Source of the DNA: Spirochaeta sp.
Lineage (GTDB): Bacteria > Spirochaetota > Spirochaetia > Sphaerochaetales > Sphaerochaetaceae
NCBI GenBank assembly: GCA_020054965.1
Contig: JAIMZO010000003.1
Location: 1 to 26,332, forward strand
Direction of reading: 5' to 3'
Length of the DNA: 26,332 nucleotides
The translations under genes and the position numbers were made by a program. This document shows, piece after piece, positions 8,766 through 19,142 of this stretch. Each line of letters opens with the position of its first letter. Position 1 is the first letter of the stretch. The notes under the pieces were generated by a model, which did no database searches, was not told the DNA's origin, and was given only the letters and a program-made list of their open reading frames with translations.

Positions 8766-9140
8766 TTACTTCCTCACGCTTGCTTTTTCGTCAACGACGA
8801 CGGTAATGTGTGACATCCTCTTAAGCAGAATATCCCGTCTTCCATGGGATCTCGGCCATACTCTCTTGAGCCTTGGACCCTCGTTAACCTGCAACTCCTT
8901 GATCACAAGATTCTCTTCGTCGATCCTCTTGTTCTGATCAAGCGCATTTGCACAAGCGGATTGCAAAACTTTCAGGATCAGATTTGATCCCTTCTGAGGC
9001 ATAGCCTCAAGAATTGCTACTGCTTCCACATACGACTTATTCCGAACAAGATTGGCGACCGGGCGAACCTTGGAAGGAGATACCATCAGAAATTTGGCAG
9101 TTGCTGAATAACCTTGTTTATCTTCCATCTTACTACCCAT
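8766..9140 (-). CDS. rplV: 50S ribosomal protein L22
   Basis: L22 lines the nascent-peptide tunnel with a long beta hairpin; insertions or deletions in it give macrolide resistance in other bacteria. The 124-residue product has AKFLMVSPSKVRPVANLVRN near the N-terminus and NEGPRLKRVWPRSHGRRDIL at the tunnel hairpin, both normal. The start is uncertain: the ATG at 9140 and the in-frame ATG at 9128 both lack a strong ribosome-binding site. The first is used here because it is closest to the rpsS stop. No hairpin change of the resistance type is evident. Confidence 0.95.
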   Translation of the reverse strand: MGSKMEDKQGYSATAKFLMVSPSKVRPVANLVRNKSYVEAVAILEAMPQKGSNLILKVLQSACANALDQNKRIDEENLVIKELQVNEGPRLKRVWPRSHGRRDILLKRMSHITVVVDEKASVRK

Positions 9141-9145
9141 ACCGC

Positions 9146-9418
9146 TTACCCAACCTTCTTGTCGGAAGCATGACCGCGGAAAATTCTGGTGGGAGAAAAC
9201 TCACCGAGTTTATGTCCAACCAAGTTCTCCGTCACATATACTGGAATCCAGGTTTTCCCGTTATACACGGAGATCGTGAATCCCACCATTTCAGGGATGA
9301 TCGTAGAACAGCGGGAATAAGTCTTGATCATCTGCTTCTGATTCGTCTTAAGAGACTCCTGAATCCTCTTATACAGTTTCTTTTCAATAAAAGGACCTTT
9401 TTTGATTGATCTAGCCAC
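9146..9418 (-). CDS. rpsS: 30S ribosomal protein S19
   Basis: S19 lies on the 30S head with S13 and contacts the A-site tRNA and helix bridges to the 50S. The 90-residue product starts [20 protein letters not shown]. It contains the signature region [20 protein letters not shown] (about residues 64-83), ending ASDKKVG. Length is typical. It is placed 9 nt after rplB in the S10 cluster order L3-L4-L23-L2-S19-L22-S3. Confidence 0.97.
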   Translation of the reverse strand: MARSIKKGPFIEKKLYKRIQESLKTNQKQMIKTYSRCSTIIPEMVGFTISVYNGKTWIPVYVTENLVGHKLGEFSPTRIFRGHASDKKVG

Positions 9419-9427
9419 TTTCTACTC

Positions 9428-10252
9428 CTACTTCCGCTTCTTAACGATGAATGCACCGGAAGGTTTCTTCTTGGAACGGGTCTTTCCACCCTTTGCCGGC
9501 TTGCCCCATGGGGATACAGGGTTACGTCCTGCAGCAGTCTTACCTTCACCACCACCATGTGGGTGATCGATCGGGTTCATTGCTACACCACGTACCTTCG
9601 GCCGTCTTCCAAGGTGGCGACTTGCACCAGCCTTTCCGAGCGTGACGTTCATATGATCTTCGTTGCCAAGCTGCCCAAGGGTAGCATAGCACTCACCAAA
9701 CACCATGCGCATTTCGCCTGAAGGCAGGCGGAGGGTGACATAGTCCCCTTCCTTTGCAACCAGGGTAGCTCCCAAACCAGCGCTGCGGACAAGCTGCCCA
9801 CCACGACCGAGGGTCAACTCCACATTATGCACCATAAGGCCAAGAGGAACTTTCTTCAAAGGAAGAGCATTTCCTACCTGAATTGGGGCTTCTGGTCCAC
9901 TGACAACAGTAGTTCCCACCTTGATACCCCTGGGAGCAATCATGTAGCGCTTCTCACCATCGGCATAAAATACCAATGCAATGTTCGCACTGCGGTTCGG
10001 ATCGTATTCGATTGTCTTCACAACACCGGGAATCCCGTATTTGTCGCGTTTGAAATCAATTGTACGATATGCACGCTTATGGCCACCGCCTCTACGGCGA
10101 ACACTGATGCGCCCGAAGGTATCCCGACCTGCCTTTTTGTTAAGACCACTGGTCAGCGACTTCTCAGGCTTGCTGGCAGTCAGCTCGCTGAAGACCAAAG
10201 ATGTCTTCTGGCGAAGGCCGGGAGTATTGGGCTTGTATGATTTAAGTGCCAT
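9428..10252 (-). CDS. rplB: 50S ribosomal protein L2
   Basis: L2 is one of the most conserved 23S rRNA-binding proteins and is needed for subunit association and peptidyl-transferase activity. The 274-residue product contains [20 protein letters not shown] and the OB/SH3-like domain. The C-terminal signature [20 protein letters not shown] carries the histidine long implicated in peptidyl-transferase assembly. The end is the usual basic tail ([18 protein letters not shown]). Length and order are normal. Confidence 0.98.
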   Translation of the reverse strand: MALKSYKPNTPGLRQKTSLVFSELTASKPEKSLTSGLNKKAGRDTFGRISVRRRGGGHKRAYRTIDFKRDKYGIPGVVKTIEYDPNRSANIALVFYADGEKRYMIAPRGIKVGTTVVSGPEAPIQVGNALPLKKVPLGLMVHNVELTLGRGGQLVRSAGLGATLVAKEGDYVTLRLPSGEMRMVFGECYATLGQLGNEDHMNVTLGKAGASRHLGRRPKVRGVAMNPIDHPHGGGEGKTAAGRNPVSPWGKPAKGGKTRSKKKPSGAFIVKKRK

Positions 10253-10266
10253 AATCCAACTTCTCC

Positions 10267-10569
10267 TTATACGCCTTCGATGGCCTGGATGGTATCACCC
10301 TTGGCCAGGGTTACGACAGCCTTCTTCCAGTTACCGGTGTTACCAAGGATGGAACCACCCTTACCACGGGAATACTTTGGCTTGCCCTTCACAATCATCA
10401 CGTTACAAGCTGCAACCTCAACACCAAAGAGCTCTTTAACAGCTGCCATGATCTGATACTTGTTGCTGTCCATACGGACCTTGAACGTATACTTCTTTGT
10501 TTCGCCCTCGCGAGCAAGATTGGTCTTCTCACTCAGGACGGGTTCAATAATAACTTGGTCTGCTCTCAT
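10267..10569 (-). CDS. rplW: 50S ribosomal protein L23
   Basis: L23 lies at the tunnel exit and is the docking point for trigger factor and signal recognition particle. The 100-residue product has the family start ([20 protein letters not shown]) and the ferredoxin-like core with [21 protein letters not shown] Lys-rich loop, [20 protein letters not shown], reaches into 23S rRNA. It follows rplD by 11 nt. No oddities were seen. Confidence 0.96.
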   Translation of the reverse strand: MRADQVIIEPVLSEKTNLAREGETKKYTFKVRMDSNKYQIMAAVKELFGVEVAACNVMIVKGKPKYSRGKGGSILGNTGNWKKAVVTLAKGDTIQAIEGV

Positions 10570-10580
10570 TTCCGGTCCCC

Positions 10581-11210
10581 TTATTTGTCGCCGTAGAATT
10601 CATTCAAATTCTTAGCAGCCCCTTCCAGAACCAGAAGCTTTCTCCCATACAACAACTCCTTAGCAGAAAGCCTGTTGTAAGAAAGAACACGCAGGTACGG
10701 AATGTTCCTTGCAGCACGGCGCACCATTGCATCGTCATCTTTCAGGATCAGAATGGTTCTGCTCTCATCCTCGACGAAGTTCTTAAGAATCTTATTCAGA
10801 TCCCTGGTTTTGCCACTTTCGATGGAGAAATCCTCTACAACAACGAGACGATCCTCCTTGACTCCCATAGACAACAGGCTCTTCATTGCAAGCCTCTTCA
10901 TCTTCTTGGGGAGGGTAATACTATAATCGCGCGGCTTGGGTCCAAAAATCGTCCCACCACCAACTCTGACAGGGCTTTTCTTGTCACCGGCACGTGCGTT
11001 ACCAGTACCCTTCTGTTTGTATGGCTTATTATTGCTGTATCTGACCTCTGCGCGGGTCTTAGTACTTGCAGTACCAACACGGTGGTTTGCAAGCTCGCTG
11101 TTTACGGCATAATAAATGGTACCATCACTAACCTCTCTGTTGAACACTTCATCATTCAACACGAGGGTTCGGACCTCTTTGCCGTCGATTGAAAAGACTT
11201 TCGTTTCCAT
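10581..11210 (-). CDS. rplD: 50S ribosomal protein L4
   Basis: L4 lines the exit tunnel with an extended loop. In E. coli it also represses the S10 operon by acting on the leader RNA. The 209-residue product has the loop motif [20 protein letters not shown] (about residues 62-81) followed by [20 protein letters not shown], as expected. The C-terminal half is the Rossmann-like L4 domain ([20 protein letters not shown]). The regulatory target in this genome, if any, could be the tuf leader at 13424-13698 or the tuf-rpsJ spacer; that is inference only. Confidence 0.96.
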   Translation of the reverse strand: METKVFSIDGKEVRTLVLNDEVFNREVSDGTIYYAVNSELANHRVGTASTKTRAEVRYSNNKPYKQKGTGNARAGDKKSPVRVGGGTIFGPKPRDYSITLPKKMKRLAMKSLLSMGVKEDRLVVVEDFSIESGKTRDLNKILKNFVEDESRTILILKDDDAMVRRAARNIPYLRVLSYNRLSAKELLYGRKLLVLEGAAKNLNEFYGDK

Positions 11211-11221
11211 ATATCTCGCCC

Positions 11222-11842
11222 CTACTTCTTGATCGCTTTCTTGACGATGACGACACTCTGGGCGGGGCCAGGGATAGCACCCTTAACCATAAGGACCTGC
11301 ATCTCTTCATCGACACGGACTACCTTCAGGTTCTGGACCGTCGTCCTCTCATTACCCATGTGGCCAGCCATCCGGGTACCTTTGAATGTGCGGGAAGGGG
11401 TGGAAGACATTGACGTACCGCCGATGTCACGATGGAATTTGGAACCGTGGGTAGCACGACCGCCCTTAAAGCCATGTCGTTTCATACCGCCGGCAAAACC
11501 CTTACCTTTAGAAGTCCCGGTGACATCCACAAAGGAGATGTCCTTAAATATATCCACGCCCAACACCTCGCCGACTGCGACCTCACGGTCATAGTCACGG
11601 AATTCAATTACATGTTGCTTTGGTTCACATACTTCCTTGAACTGTCCAGCATATGGTTTGGTGATAGTACTTTTCTTTTTGTCAATCGAACCCAATACAG
11701 CAGCAGAATATCCATTCTTCTCCTCATTACGGTCCGCGACAACAACGTTGCCCTCTATTTTAATTACAGTCACGGGTGTGAGCCTGCCTTGCGCATCAAA
11801 CACCTGTGTCATTCCAACTTTTTTGCCGATAAGCCCTAACAT
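11222..11842 (-). CDS. rplC: 50S ribosomal protein L3
   Basis: L3 starts 50S assembly and sends a loop to the peptidyl-transferase centre. The 206-residue product starts [20 protein letters not shown]. It carries the signature region [20 protein letters not shown] and the central loop [20 protein letters not shown], which includes the Gln methylated in other bacteria. Length is typical. It follows rpsJ by 17 nt as second gene of the S10 cluster proper. Confidence 0.97.
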   Translation of the reverse strand: MLGLIGKKVGMTQVFDAQGRLTPVTVIKIEGNVVVADRNEEKNGYSAAVLGSIDKKKSTITKPYAGQFKEVCEPKQHVIEFRDYDREVAVGEVLGVDIFKDISFVDVTGTSKGKGFAGGMKRHGFKGGRATHGSKFHRDIGGTSMSSTPSRTFKGTRMAGHMGNERTTVQNLKVVRVDEEMQVLMVKGAIPGPAQSVVIVKKAIKK

Positions 11843-11859
11843 CTCTTACCTCAACTCTC

Positions 11860-12168
11860 TTACTGTTTAATCTCTACATCCACACCGGCAGGGAGCTCAA
11901 GCTTCATGAGGGCATCCATGACTTTTGATGTAGGATCCAAAATGTCAATCAACCTTTTGTGGGTTCTCATCTCAAATTGTTCACGAGACTTTTTGTTGAC
12001 AAAGGGCGATCTCAGGACAGTGTACTTGTTGATACGGGTCGGGAGAGGTACAGGACCTGATACTGTAGCACCAGCCCTGACAACGGTATCTACGATAGCT
12101 TTTGAACTCTGTTCAACCAGCTCAATATCAAAACCTCTCAACCTAACTCGAATTCTCTCTTTAGCCAT
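11860..12168 (-). CDS. rpsJ: 30S ribosomal protein S10 (NusE)
   Basis: S10 belongs to the 30S head and, as NusE, pairs with NusB and NusG in transcription antitermination and transcription-translation coupling. The 102-residue product, [20 protein letters not shown] and onward, contains the family signature [20 protein letters not shown] (about residues 39-58). The ATG at 12168 has a strong TTTTTTGGAGG ribosome-binding site. The T run of that site is also the tail of the terminator-like hairpin after tuf, so readthrough may set the tuf to S10 ratio. Confidence 0.97.
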   Translation of the reverse strand: MAKERIRVRLRGFDIELVEQSSKAIVDTVVRAGATVSGPVPLPTRINKYTVLRSPFVNKKSREQFEMRTHKRLIDILDPTSKVMDALMKLELPAGVDVEIKQ

Positions 12169-12177
12169 TATTCCTCC

Positions 12178-12218
12178 AAAAAACGGGTCTTGCCACCATC
12201 ATCCGATGATAGCAAGAC
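12178..12218 (-). terminator. Terminator-like hairpin between tuf and rpsJ (candidate attenuator)
   Basis: Read on the minus strand, GTCTTGC (12218-12212) pairs perfectly with GCAAGAC (12193-12187). An inner ATCATC/GATGAT pairing extends the stem. CCG and six T residues (12183-12178) follow at once. This has the form of an intrinsic terminator, weakened by the three bases before the T run. The T run continues directly into the GGAGG of rpsJ. It probably allows partial termination after the abundant tuf mRNA; that function is inferred. Confidence 0.6.
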
Positions 12219-12232
12219 ATTCGTTGGTAACG

Positions 12233-13423
12233 TTATTCAATAATCTCGGTAACCTGGCCGGAAGCAACGGTTCTACCACCTTCGCGGATAGCAAAGCGGA
12301 GTCCCTTGTCCATGGCAACAGGGTGAATGAGTTCAACATTGATGTCGGTATGATCCCCAGGCAGAACCATCTGCTTGCCTTCAGGCAGGTTTACCGTACC
12401 AGTGATATCAGTGGTGCGGAAATAGAACTGCGGGCGATAGCCGCTGAAGAATGGGGAGTGACGACCACCCTCGTCCTTGCTCAGAACGTATACAGTACCG
12501 GAGAACTTGGCGTGGGGATTGATGGACTTTGGCTTTGCCAAAACCTGGCCTCGAACAACGTCCTTCTTGTCAACACCACGAAGCAGTGCGCCGATGTTAT
12601 CACCAGCCTGGCCTTCGTCGAGCAACTTATTGAACATCTCAATACCAGTAACAACAGTATCACGGGTATCGCGAATACCAACAATTGAAGCAGGTTCGTT
12701 TACCTTGATGACACCGCGCTCGATACGACCGGTAACAACAGTACCTCGGCCGGAGATGGAGAAGATATCCTCAATCGGCATCAAGAATGGCTGGTCAACA
12801 GCACGCTCCGGAAGCGGAATGAAGTTATCCATTGCATCAAGCAACTCGTCAAGGCACTTGGTCTGTTCAGGATCATCAGGATTGCTCATTGCATTGAAAG
12901 CAGAACCGCGAATGACAGGAGTATTAGCACCGTCGAAGCCATACTCATTGAGCAGGTCGCGCATTTCTTCTTCAACGAGGTCGATCAATTCAGGATCGTC
13001 AACCTGGTCAGTCTTGTTGATGAAAACGATCAAGCAGGGTACACCAACCTGACGTGCGAGCAGGATGTGCTCTTTGGTCTGTGCCATAGCACCGTCAGTT
13101 GCTGCAACGACGATGATGGCGCCGTCCATCTGTGCAGCACCGGTGATCATGTTCTTGATGTAGTCAGCGTGTCCCGGGCAGTCAACGTGTGCATAGTGTC
13201 TATTTGTAGACTGATACTCGACGTGTCTGGTGTTAATGGTAATACCACGCTCTTTTTCCTCAGGGGCGTTGTCGATTGAATCGTAAGCAAGTGCCTTATC
13301 GCCAAACAACTTAGCACAGTGCATGGTAATTGCTGCGGTAAGGGTAGTCTTACCATGGTCAACGTGACCGATGGTGCCTACGTTTACGTGTGGCTTCGTC
13401 CTCTGAAATTTCTCTTTTGCCAT
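12233..13423 (-). CDS. tuf: Translation elongation factor EF-Tu
   Basis: EF-Tu is the GTPase that delivers aminoacyl-tRNA to the ribosomal A site. The 396-residue product has all GTP-binding motifs: G19-HVDHGK-T26, the switch I segment RGITINT (59-65), D81-CPG-H85 with the catalytic His85, and N136-K-T-D139. Domains 2 and 3 follow ([13 protein letters not shown]; the C-terminal [12 protein letters not shown]). I chose the ATG at 13423 over one three bases upstream because it lies 5 nt after AAGGAGG. The frame is open 26 codons further up, but that part is leader RNA. In this window tuf heads the S10 cluster and fusA is not beside it, an arrangement familiar from spirochetes. Confidence 0.98.
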   Translation of the reverse strand: MAKEKFQRTKPHVNVGTIGHVDHGKTTLTAAITMHCAKLFGDKALAYDSIDNAPEEKERGITINTRHVEYQSTNRHYAHVDCPGHADYIKNMITGAAQMDGAIIVVAATDGAMAQTKEHILLARQVGVPCLIVFINKTDQVDDPELIDLVEEEMRDLLNEYGFDGANTPVIRGSAFNAMSNPDDPEQTKCLDELLDAMDNFIPLPERAVDQPFLMPIEDIFSISGRGTVVTGRIERGVIKVNEPASIVGIRDTRDTVVTGIEMFNKLLDEGQAGDNIGALLRGVDKKDVVRGQVLAKPKSINPHAKFSGTVYVLSKDEGGRHSPFFSGYRPQFYFRTTDITGTVNLPEGKQMVLPGDHTDINVELIHPVAMDKGLRFAIREGGRTVASGQVTEIIE

Positions 13424-13698
13424 CATTTCCTCCTTGTGACATCCAATGTTAGTCACAAAAATAATTAATATGTGCTCATAAAGGCCCAAAGCCTTTACCA
13501 TTTCGATTGAGACAAACTAATTACAGGGAAACAAAACATAAGAGGATTCCAGAGGTCGGCAGGCATGGAGGACCCATCCTGACGACATAGTATAAGTTTA
13601 TAAAAAACTTGGTACTGCCTGAAACCACCTTATCATTGCTCCAGCAATAATCGGTTTGGCTCTACATACTGCCACATAGGCATACCTATGCGGACACC
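13424..13698 (-). promoter_or_regulatory. Structured 5' leader of the tuf-S10 cluster
   Basis: About 275 nt separate the predicted transcription start (near 13698) from the tuf ATG, with no convincing gene. Reading the minus strand, six hairpins follow one another: 13693-13672 (9 bp including one G-U, loop TATG), 13657-13622 (8-bp inner stem plus AAACC/GGTTT), and 13616-13589 (AAGTTT/AAACTT inside AGTA/TACT). Next are 13586-13555 (12 bp with one mismatch and one bulge), 13497-13479 (TAAAGGC/GCCTTTA), and 13458-13434 beside the ribosome-binding site. None has a proper terminator T run. This may be a site for ribosomal-protein feedback or mRNA stability; the pairings are seen in the sequence, the function is inferred. 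Confidence 0.6.
13429..13458 (-). promoter_or_regulatory. Hairpin abutting the tuf Shine-Dalgarno sequence
   Basis: TTGTGAC (13458-13452) and GTCACAA (13440-13434) form a perfect 7-bp stem around an 11-nt loop. The 3' arm runs into AAGGAGG (13435-13429), the tuf ribosome-binding site. U-rich bases before the 5' arm could add G-U pairs and partly cover GGAGG. This could limit ribosome access to tuf; the effect is inferred. Confidence 0.45.
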
Positions 13699-13704
13699 TT
13701 TAGC

Positions 13705-13733
13705 AATATACGGGAAAGCAGTTTTTATGTCAA
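13705..13733 (-). promoter_or_regulatory. Sigma-70 type promoter for tuf and the S10 cluster
   Basis: On the minus strand, TTGACA (13733-13728) is separated by exactly 17 bp from TATATT (13710-13705): a full match to the -35 consensus and five of six bases for the -10. An AT-rich stretch lies upstream (13760-13741), as in strong UP-element promoters. The expected start is near 13698. The promoter sits just after the rpsG terminator, so tuf and the genes downstream can be transcribed independently of rpoBC. Confidence 0.82.
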
Positions 13734-13763
13734 GCGATTAGGAATAATTCTTTAAAGATAAAG

Positions 13764-13794
13764 AAAAACCGGCTCTTCACAATGGAAAAGCCGG
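13764..13794 (-). terminator. Intrinsic terminator after rpsG
   Basis: Seventeen bases after the rpsG stop, CCGGCT (13794-13789) pairs with AGCCGG (13774-13769), followed by TTTTTCTTT. A-rich bases upstream of the first arm add A-T pairs. The structure is nearly symmetric and could also act on the plus strand. It marks the end of the rpoBC-rpsL-rpsG unit. Confidence 0.85.
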
Positions 13795-13810
13795 CCTTTT
13801 TTGGTTTTTA

Positions 13811-14296
<486 letters not shown>

Positions 14297-14299
14297 TTA

Positions 14300-14674
14300 T
14301 CAAGCCTTAGGCTTCTTGGCGCCGTATTTGGAGCGGCTTCTCTTACGATCTGCAACACCAAGGGTATCCTTGGCACCACGAACAATGTGATACCGCACAC
14401 CGGGAAGGTCCTTGACCCTTCCACCACGCAGGAGTACTACCGAGTGCTCCTGCAGGTTATGTCCGATACCGGGTATATAGGCGGTAACTTCAATACCATT
14501 GGAAAGACGCACACGTGCGACCTTTCTCAAAGCAGAGTTCGGCTTCTTCGGGGTCACGGTCATGACCCTGGTGCATACACCACGCTTCTGGGGACAACCT
14601 TCGAGGGCTGGGGACTTTGTCTTCTGGACAATGGTCTTTCTACCCTTTCTGATCAGCTGATTAATAGTAGGCAT
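14300..14674 (-). CDS. rpsL: 30S ribosomal protein S12
   Basis: S12 lies at the decoding centre and controls accuracy. The 124-residue product starts [20 protein letters not shown] and contains [20 protein letters not shown]. Lys43 and Lys88, the positions changed in streptomycin-resistant mutants, are both wild type, so this protein gives no sign of such resistance. Asp89, which is methylthiolated in other bacteria, is present in [10 protein letters not shown]. The frame is open 12 codons upstream, but MPTINQL is the conserved family start. The best ribosome-binding site (AAGGGAG) is about 12 nt away, which is rather far. Confidence 0.96.
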   Translation of the reverse strand: MPTINQLIRKGRKTIVQKTKSPALEGCPQKRGVCTRVMTVTPKKPNSALRKVARVRLSNGIEVTAYIPGIGHNLQEHSVVLLRGGRVKDLPGVRYHIVRGAKDTLGVADRKRSRSKYGAKKPKA

Positions 14675-14762
14675 CTTATCGACACACTCCCTTTTCTTTC
14701 TTTGACCCACTGCTTCTCACAAACACAGGGATCTGCGCCACCCCTACGGGCAACACGTCATA

Positions 14763-14843
14763 TGTAAAATCCGTACCCAGCATGGACACAGCGGTGTGGT
14801 TTTACACGGTCCGGCAAGGCTGCCTATACGCCAACAGGCGCAT
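14763..14843 (-). repeat. Inverted repeats in the rpoC-rpsL spacer
   Basis: The 172-nt gap between rpoC and rpsL holds two perfect inverted repeats. On the minus strand ATGCGCC (14843-14837) pairs with GGCGTAT (14832-14826) just after the rpoC stop, with one G-U pair. Then TGTAAAA (14806-14800) pairs with TTTTACA (14769-14763) across a 30-nt loop that contains a small CACA/TGTG hairpin. No T run follows either. They may be processing or stability elements; I see no promoter of good quality here. Confidence 0.4.
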
Positions 14844-14846
14844 TGG

Positions 14847-17800
14847 TCAATCCTCGTCGGAATCGTCCACATCCACGGTATCACCCACGGATTTCATGTC
14901 TGCCAAATCTTCAACGTCAAATTCATCGTCTGCGATCATCTCTTGGTGTCGTGAAGCCTTTACTGCATCAACTCTCTGCTGCAGTTTCAGCAACTCCTCA
15001 TCCTTGAGTTTAACATCGCGATAAATGCGCATACCTGTTCCCGCAGGAATCAGGTGACCAATGATGACGTTCTCTTTCAAACCACGCAACTCATCTTTAC
15101 TACCAGCTATTGCTGCATTTGTCAAGACCTTGGTTGTCTCCTGGAAGGACGCTGCACTGATGAACGAGTCGATACTCAAGGACGCTCTTGTGATACCAAG
15201 CAACAGTGGCTGTGCAACAGCAGGCTCACCACCTTCAGCAATCACCCGGTCGTTCTCCTCGAAGAACCGATACTTATCCACCTGCTGGCCGTGGATCAAA
15301 TTGGTATCACCAACATGGACCACCTCGACCTTGCGCAACATCTGCCTGACAATAACTCCCAAGTGTTTGTCGTTGATCTGTACACCCTGCATTCTATAGA
15401 CTTCCTGGACCTCATCCACGAGGAAGGACTGCAACGCATTCTCTCCAAGGATATCGAGGATGTCATGGGGATCGACAGATCCGTCACACAAAGGCTCAGC
15501 AGCTTCGACAGAATCACCATCACGGACCAGGAGGTTTCTTCCCATCGGCACCATATGCTTGTATTCATTACCGAATGGGTCAGTTACCACGATGGTGCGC
15601 TTGCCCTTCACGATATTGCCAAAGCTAATCAAACCGGCAACCTGTGCGAGGATTGCAGCGTTCTTCGGCCGGCGAGCCTCGAACAACTCACCAACACGGG
15701 GAAGACCACCGGTAATATCCTTCGTTTTTGTACCTTCCTTAAGCAACTTGGCGAGAATCATACCCTTTTCAATCTTCACATTGTCCTGGGTCTGGATATA
15801 GGATCCACCAGGCAACAGGTAGACTGCAAGCACATCTCCCTTACCATGTTCCTCACTGGTAATCTCAATACGAGGTTGCAAGGACTCAAGGCTGTGCTCG
15901 GTAATCTTCTTCTCGATATTACCGGTTTCCTCATTCACCTCTTCAACCAACGTGGTTCCCAGCCTGATATCAACGAAGTGGGAGAAACCTCCCTCTTCAG
16001 CAATTACCGGTTCACTGAACGGGTCGAATGTCACGAGAGGAGTCTTTGGCTCCAAGTAGTCTCCACTCTTTACCAAAAGCTCTGAACCAGCCTTCACCAC
16101 TTGCGTGGTGGAGTGCCCGATCAAATATACCTTGGAGTCGTAGATCCTGACGGTTCCGTTCTCTTCACTTGCAACCACTTCCCCGTCCTTTTCATAGAAT
16201 GGAGTACCCTTGGCTACAATATGCCCATCCCCAACAAGAAGTTTGTCGTAGGAGGATGCATCCATGATGGTGTTCACACGGAAGTACTCGATGTGGCCCT
16301 TACGGGTGAATACCTCCATCTTGTCACTCTCACGGATAACCCTTGAACCAGTAATGGCGCCGATGATAACCGGATAGTTGAAGGTAAGCTTGCTCTCCTC
16401 GGAACTGGTGGAAGCAGTACCACCAACGTGGAACGTGCGCATGGTAAGCTGAGTACCCGGCTGACCAATCGATTGGGCAGCAATGATACCTACAGCCTCA
16501 CCGATTACTACCGGCCTGTTCGTTGCAAGGTTACGCCCATAACACTTGCGGCATACACCATGCTTGGCTTCACAGGTGAGCACAGTCCTCAGAAGAACCT
16601 GTTCAATGCCAGCTTCCTCAATCTTTCGGGCAGTAATCTCGTCAATCTCCTCATTTGCATTGGCAATGACTTCACGGGTAAAGGGATGCAATACATCCTC
16701 AACAGGGCAGCGCCCTACAATGCGATCCGCGAGGTTCTCAACAATCTCATCACCGTCCTTGAGTGCTCCACGCCAGATACCATTGATGGTGTGACAGTCA
16801 TCCTCGTTGACCACGACGTCCTGGCTGATATCAACCAGACGACGGGTAAGGTACCCTGCCTCAGCGGTCTTCAATGCGGTATCGGAAAGGCCCTTACGGG
16901 CACCATTGGTGGAGATGAAAAACTCAATGATCGACAACCCTTCCTTGAAGTTCGACTTGATGGGGAATTCGATAACATCACCACTTGGCTTTGCCATCAA
17001 ACCACGCATACCACCGAGCTGCCTGATCTGGGTCTTTGATCCACGAGCACCTGAATCTGCCATGAGGAAGAGCGGGTTGAAGCCCTTCTGGCTGATCTTC
17101 AATTCCTTCATCAACTCATCGGTCAGCAAGTCATTGGTCTGTGTCCAAACCTCAATGACCCTGTTGTATCGTTCTTCCTGGGTAATATGTCCCTGACGAT
17201 ACTGATCAAGAATCTTCTGCTGCTCAAGATTGGCCTTGGTCATGAGCTCTGCCTTCCCAGCAGGAACAATCATGTCAGAAAGACCGATCGTAGCACCGAA
17301 GAAAGTTGCATATCGGTATCCTAGGTCCTTAATGGAATCAAGCATCTCAACAGCAATCGAGTTGTTATTCGCCTTCAGCGTATCACCAATGAGAGCCTTC
17401 AACTCCTTATCACCCATTGTCGCGTTCTGGAAAGGAACACCTTCCGGGAGTGCTGCATTGAACAATACCCTTCCTGGAGTTGTCTCCAAACGGGTACCAT
17501 CCTCGAATCTAAAGCGGATCTTTGCATTGTAAGAGAGCAAGCCACTATCAATTGCCTGTTCCAATTCACCAATGCTGGTATAGTACTTGCCCTCTCCAGG
17601 TGCTCCACTCATCTCACGGGTCAGATAGTTGATACCCATGACCATATCCTGGGAAGGATAGACGATTGGCTTGCCATTTGCAGGGTCAAGAAGGTTTGTC
17701 ACCGAGAGCATCAAGGTCCAGCATTCCAACTGGGCGGCATGAGTCAGTGGTACGTGCACAGCCATCTGGTCGCCGTCGAAGTCAGCATTGTAAGCATGAC

Positions 17801-19127
17801 ATACCAAGGGGTGCAACTTGATGGCTTTACCGTCAACCAATACAGGCTCAAAGGCCTGTATACCAAGACGGTGCAGCGTAGGTGCACGGTTGAGCAACAC
17901 CGGGTGGTCCTTGACAACATCGTCAAGAATCGACCAGACAGCATCCGTCTCTTCCTCAACCAGGCTCTTTGCCTTCTTGATATTGTAGACAACACCATCC
18001 TGTACCAACTTCTTCATGATGAAAGGCTTGTACAGTTCAAGGGCCATCTTGGAAGGAAGACCACACTGATGCATTCTCAGCTCTGGGCCGACAACGATAA
18101 CGGAACGACCCGAGTAGTCAACACGCTTTCCGAGCAGGTTCTGTCTAAAACGTCCCTGTTTTCCCTTAAGCATGTCTGAAAGACTCTTGAGCGGCCTGTT
18201 GCTTGCACCCTTGACCACTCTCTTTCTCTTGGAGTTGTCAAACAGCGCATCAACAGCCTCCTGCAACATACGCTTTTCATTGCGGATGATGATATCAGGA
18301 GCATTGAGCTTGACCAAACGGTCAAGACGATTGTTTCTGTTGATGACCCTACGATAAAGATCATTGAGGTCGCTGGTTGCAAATCTTCCGCCATCGAGCT
18401 GGACCATTGGTCTCAGATCGGGTGGAATAACTGGGATAACCGTAAGTATCATCCATTCAGGGCGGTTGCCACTGTCACGGAAGTTCTCACATACCTCAAT
18501 TCGCTTGAGCAGGCGCTTGTCAGCCTTGTCGGCTTTCTGGCGCATCTGTTCACGCAGTTCACGGCTGAGCTCTTCAAGGTCAAGGTTCACAAGCAATTTG
18601 CGAACCGCCTCTGCACCCATACCTGCCTCAAATGAGTCACCATACTGCTCTCGGGCCTGCCAGAACTCCTCTTCACTGAGCAACTGCTTGGGCTTCAAGC
18701 TGGTATCCCCAGCATTGATGACCACATATTTCTCATAGTAGAGAACACTCTGCAGTGCATTACGGGAGATATCAAGCAACATGCTCATTCGGCTGGGAAC
18801 TGAACGGTAGTACCAAATGTGTGATACCGGAGCTGCCAGGGAGATGTGTCCCATGCGCTCACGACGGACCTTGGTGTTGGTTACCTCAACACCACAACGG
18901 TCACAAATAACACCCTTGTATCGAATCGATTTAAACTTTCCGCAGTAGCACTCCCACTCCTTGGTGGTACCAAAGATTTTCTCACAGAACAGGCCATCGC
19001 GCTCTGGGCGCAAGGTCCGGTAATTGATCGTCTCCGGCTTCTTCACTTCACCATAAGACCAATCTCTGATCTGTTCTGGTGAAGCCAGTTTTATCATGAT
19101 GCTATCGAAATCCTGAATTTCCTTCAT
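14847..19127 (-). CDS. rpoC: RNA polymerase beta-prime subunit
   Basis: Beta-prime holds the catalytic magnesium of RNA polymerase. The 1426-residue product has the N-terminal zinc site C60-X-C62-X12-C75-X2-C78, the clamp and lid regions, and the invariant NADFDGDQM motif with catalytic Asp449, Asp451 and Asp453. The second zinc site combines the Cys of [10 protein letters not shown] with the three of [11 protein letters not shown]. The bridge and trigger-loop region follows ([20 protein letters not shown], then MRTFHVGG). The protein ends in a strongly acidic tail: 14 of the last 28 residues are Asp or Glu. It starts 15 nt after rpoB and has an AGGAG 9 nt upstream. Confidence 0.98.
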   Translation of the reverse strand: MKEIQDFDSIMIKLASPEQIRDWSYGEVKKPETINYRTLRPERDGLFCEKIFGTTKEWECYCGKFKSIRYKGVICDRCGVEVTNTKVRRERMGHISLAAPVSHIWYYRSVPSRMSMLLDISRNALQSVLYYEKYVVINAGDTSLKPKQLLSEEEFWQAREQYGDSFEAGMGAEAVRKLLVNLDLEELSRELREQMRQKADKADKRLLKRIEVCENFRDSGNRPEWMILTVIPVIPPDLRPMVQLDGGRFATSDLNDLYRRVINRNNRLDRLVKLNAPDIIIRNEKRMLQEAVDALFDNSKRKRVVKGASNRPLKSLSDMLKGKQGRFRQNLLGKRVDYSGRSVIVVGPELRMHQCGLPSKMALELYKPFIMKKLVQDGVVYNIKKAKSLVEEETDAVWSILDDVVKDHPVLLNRAPTLHRLGIQAFEPVLVDGKAIKLHPLVCHAYNADFDGDQMAVHVPLTHAAQLECWTLMLSVTNLLDPANGKPIVYPSQDMVMGINYLTREMSGAPGEGKYYTSIGELEQAIDSGLLSYNAKIRFRFEDGTRLETTPGRVLFNAALPEGVPFQNATMGDKELKALIGDTLKANNNSIAVEMLDSIKDLGYRYATFFGATIGLSDMIVPAGKAELMTKANLEQQKILDQYRQGHITQEERYNRVIEVWTQTNDLLTDELMKELKISQKGFNPLFLMADSGARGSKTQIRQLGGMRGLMAKPSGDVIEFPIKSNFKEGLSIIEFFISTNGARKGLSDTALKTAEAGYLTRRLVDISQDVVVNEDDCHTINGIWRGALKDGDEIVENLADRIVGRCPVEDVLHPFTREVIANANEEIDEITARKIEEAGIEQVLLRTVLTCEAKHGVCRKCYGRNLATNRPVVIGEAVGIIAAQSIGQPGTQLTMRTFHVGGTASTSSEESKLTFNYPVIIGAITGSRVIRESDKMEVFTRKGHIEYFRVNTIMDASSYDKLLVGDGHIVAKGTPFYEKDGEVVASEENGTVRIYDSKVYLIGHSTTQVVKAGSELLVKSGDYLEPKTPLVTFDPFSEPVIAEEGGFSHFVDIRLGTTLVEEVNEETGNIEKKITEHSLESLQPRIEITSEEHGKGDVLAVYLLPGGSYIQTQDNVKIEKGMILAKLLKEGTKTKDITGGLPRVGELFEARRPKNAAILAQVAGLISFGNIVKGKRTIVVTDPFGNEYKHMVPMGRNLLVRDGDSVEAAEPLCDGSVDPHDILDILGENALQSFLVDEVQEVYRMQGVQINDKHLGVIVRQMLRKVEVVHVGDTNLIHGQQVDKYRFFEENDRVIAEGGEPAVAQPLLLGITRASLSIDSFISAASFQETTKVLTNAAIAGSKDELRGLKENVIIGHLIPAGTGMRIYRDVKLKDEELLKLQQRVDAVKASRHQEMIADDEFDVEDLADMKSVGDTVDVDDSDED

Positions 19128-19142
19128 CTGTATTTCTCCTGG

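Noticed and set aside
13424..13501. In-frame open extension of 26 codons upstream of the tuf ATG
   Set aside because: It has no ribosome-binding site, does not match EF-Tu N-termini, and consists of hairpin-forming leader. The ATG at 13423 has an ideal AAGGAGG.
13507..13577. Short open frame in the tuf leader (MGPPCLPTSGILLCFVSL) as a leader peptide
   Set aside because: The AGG before its ATG is too close to serve as a ribosome-binding site, the ATG is inside a stable stem, and no codon run suggests attenuation.
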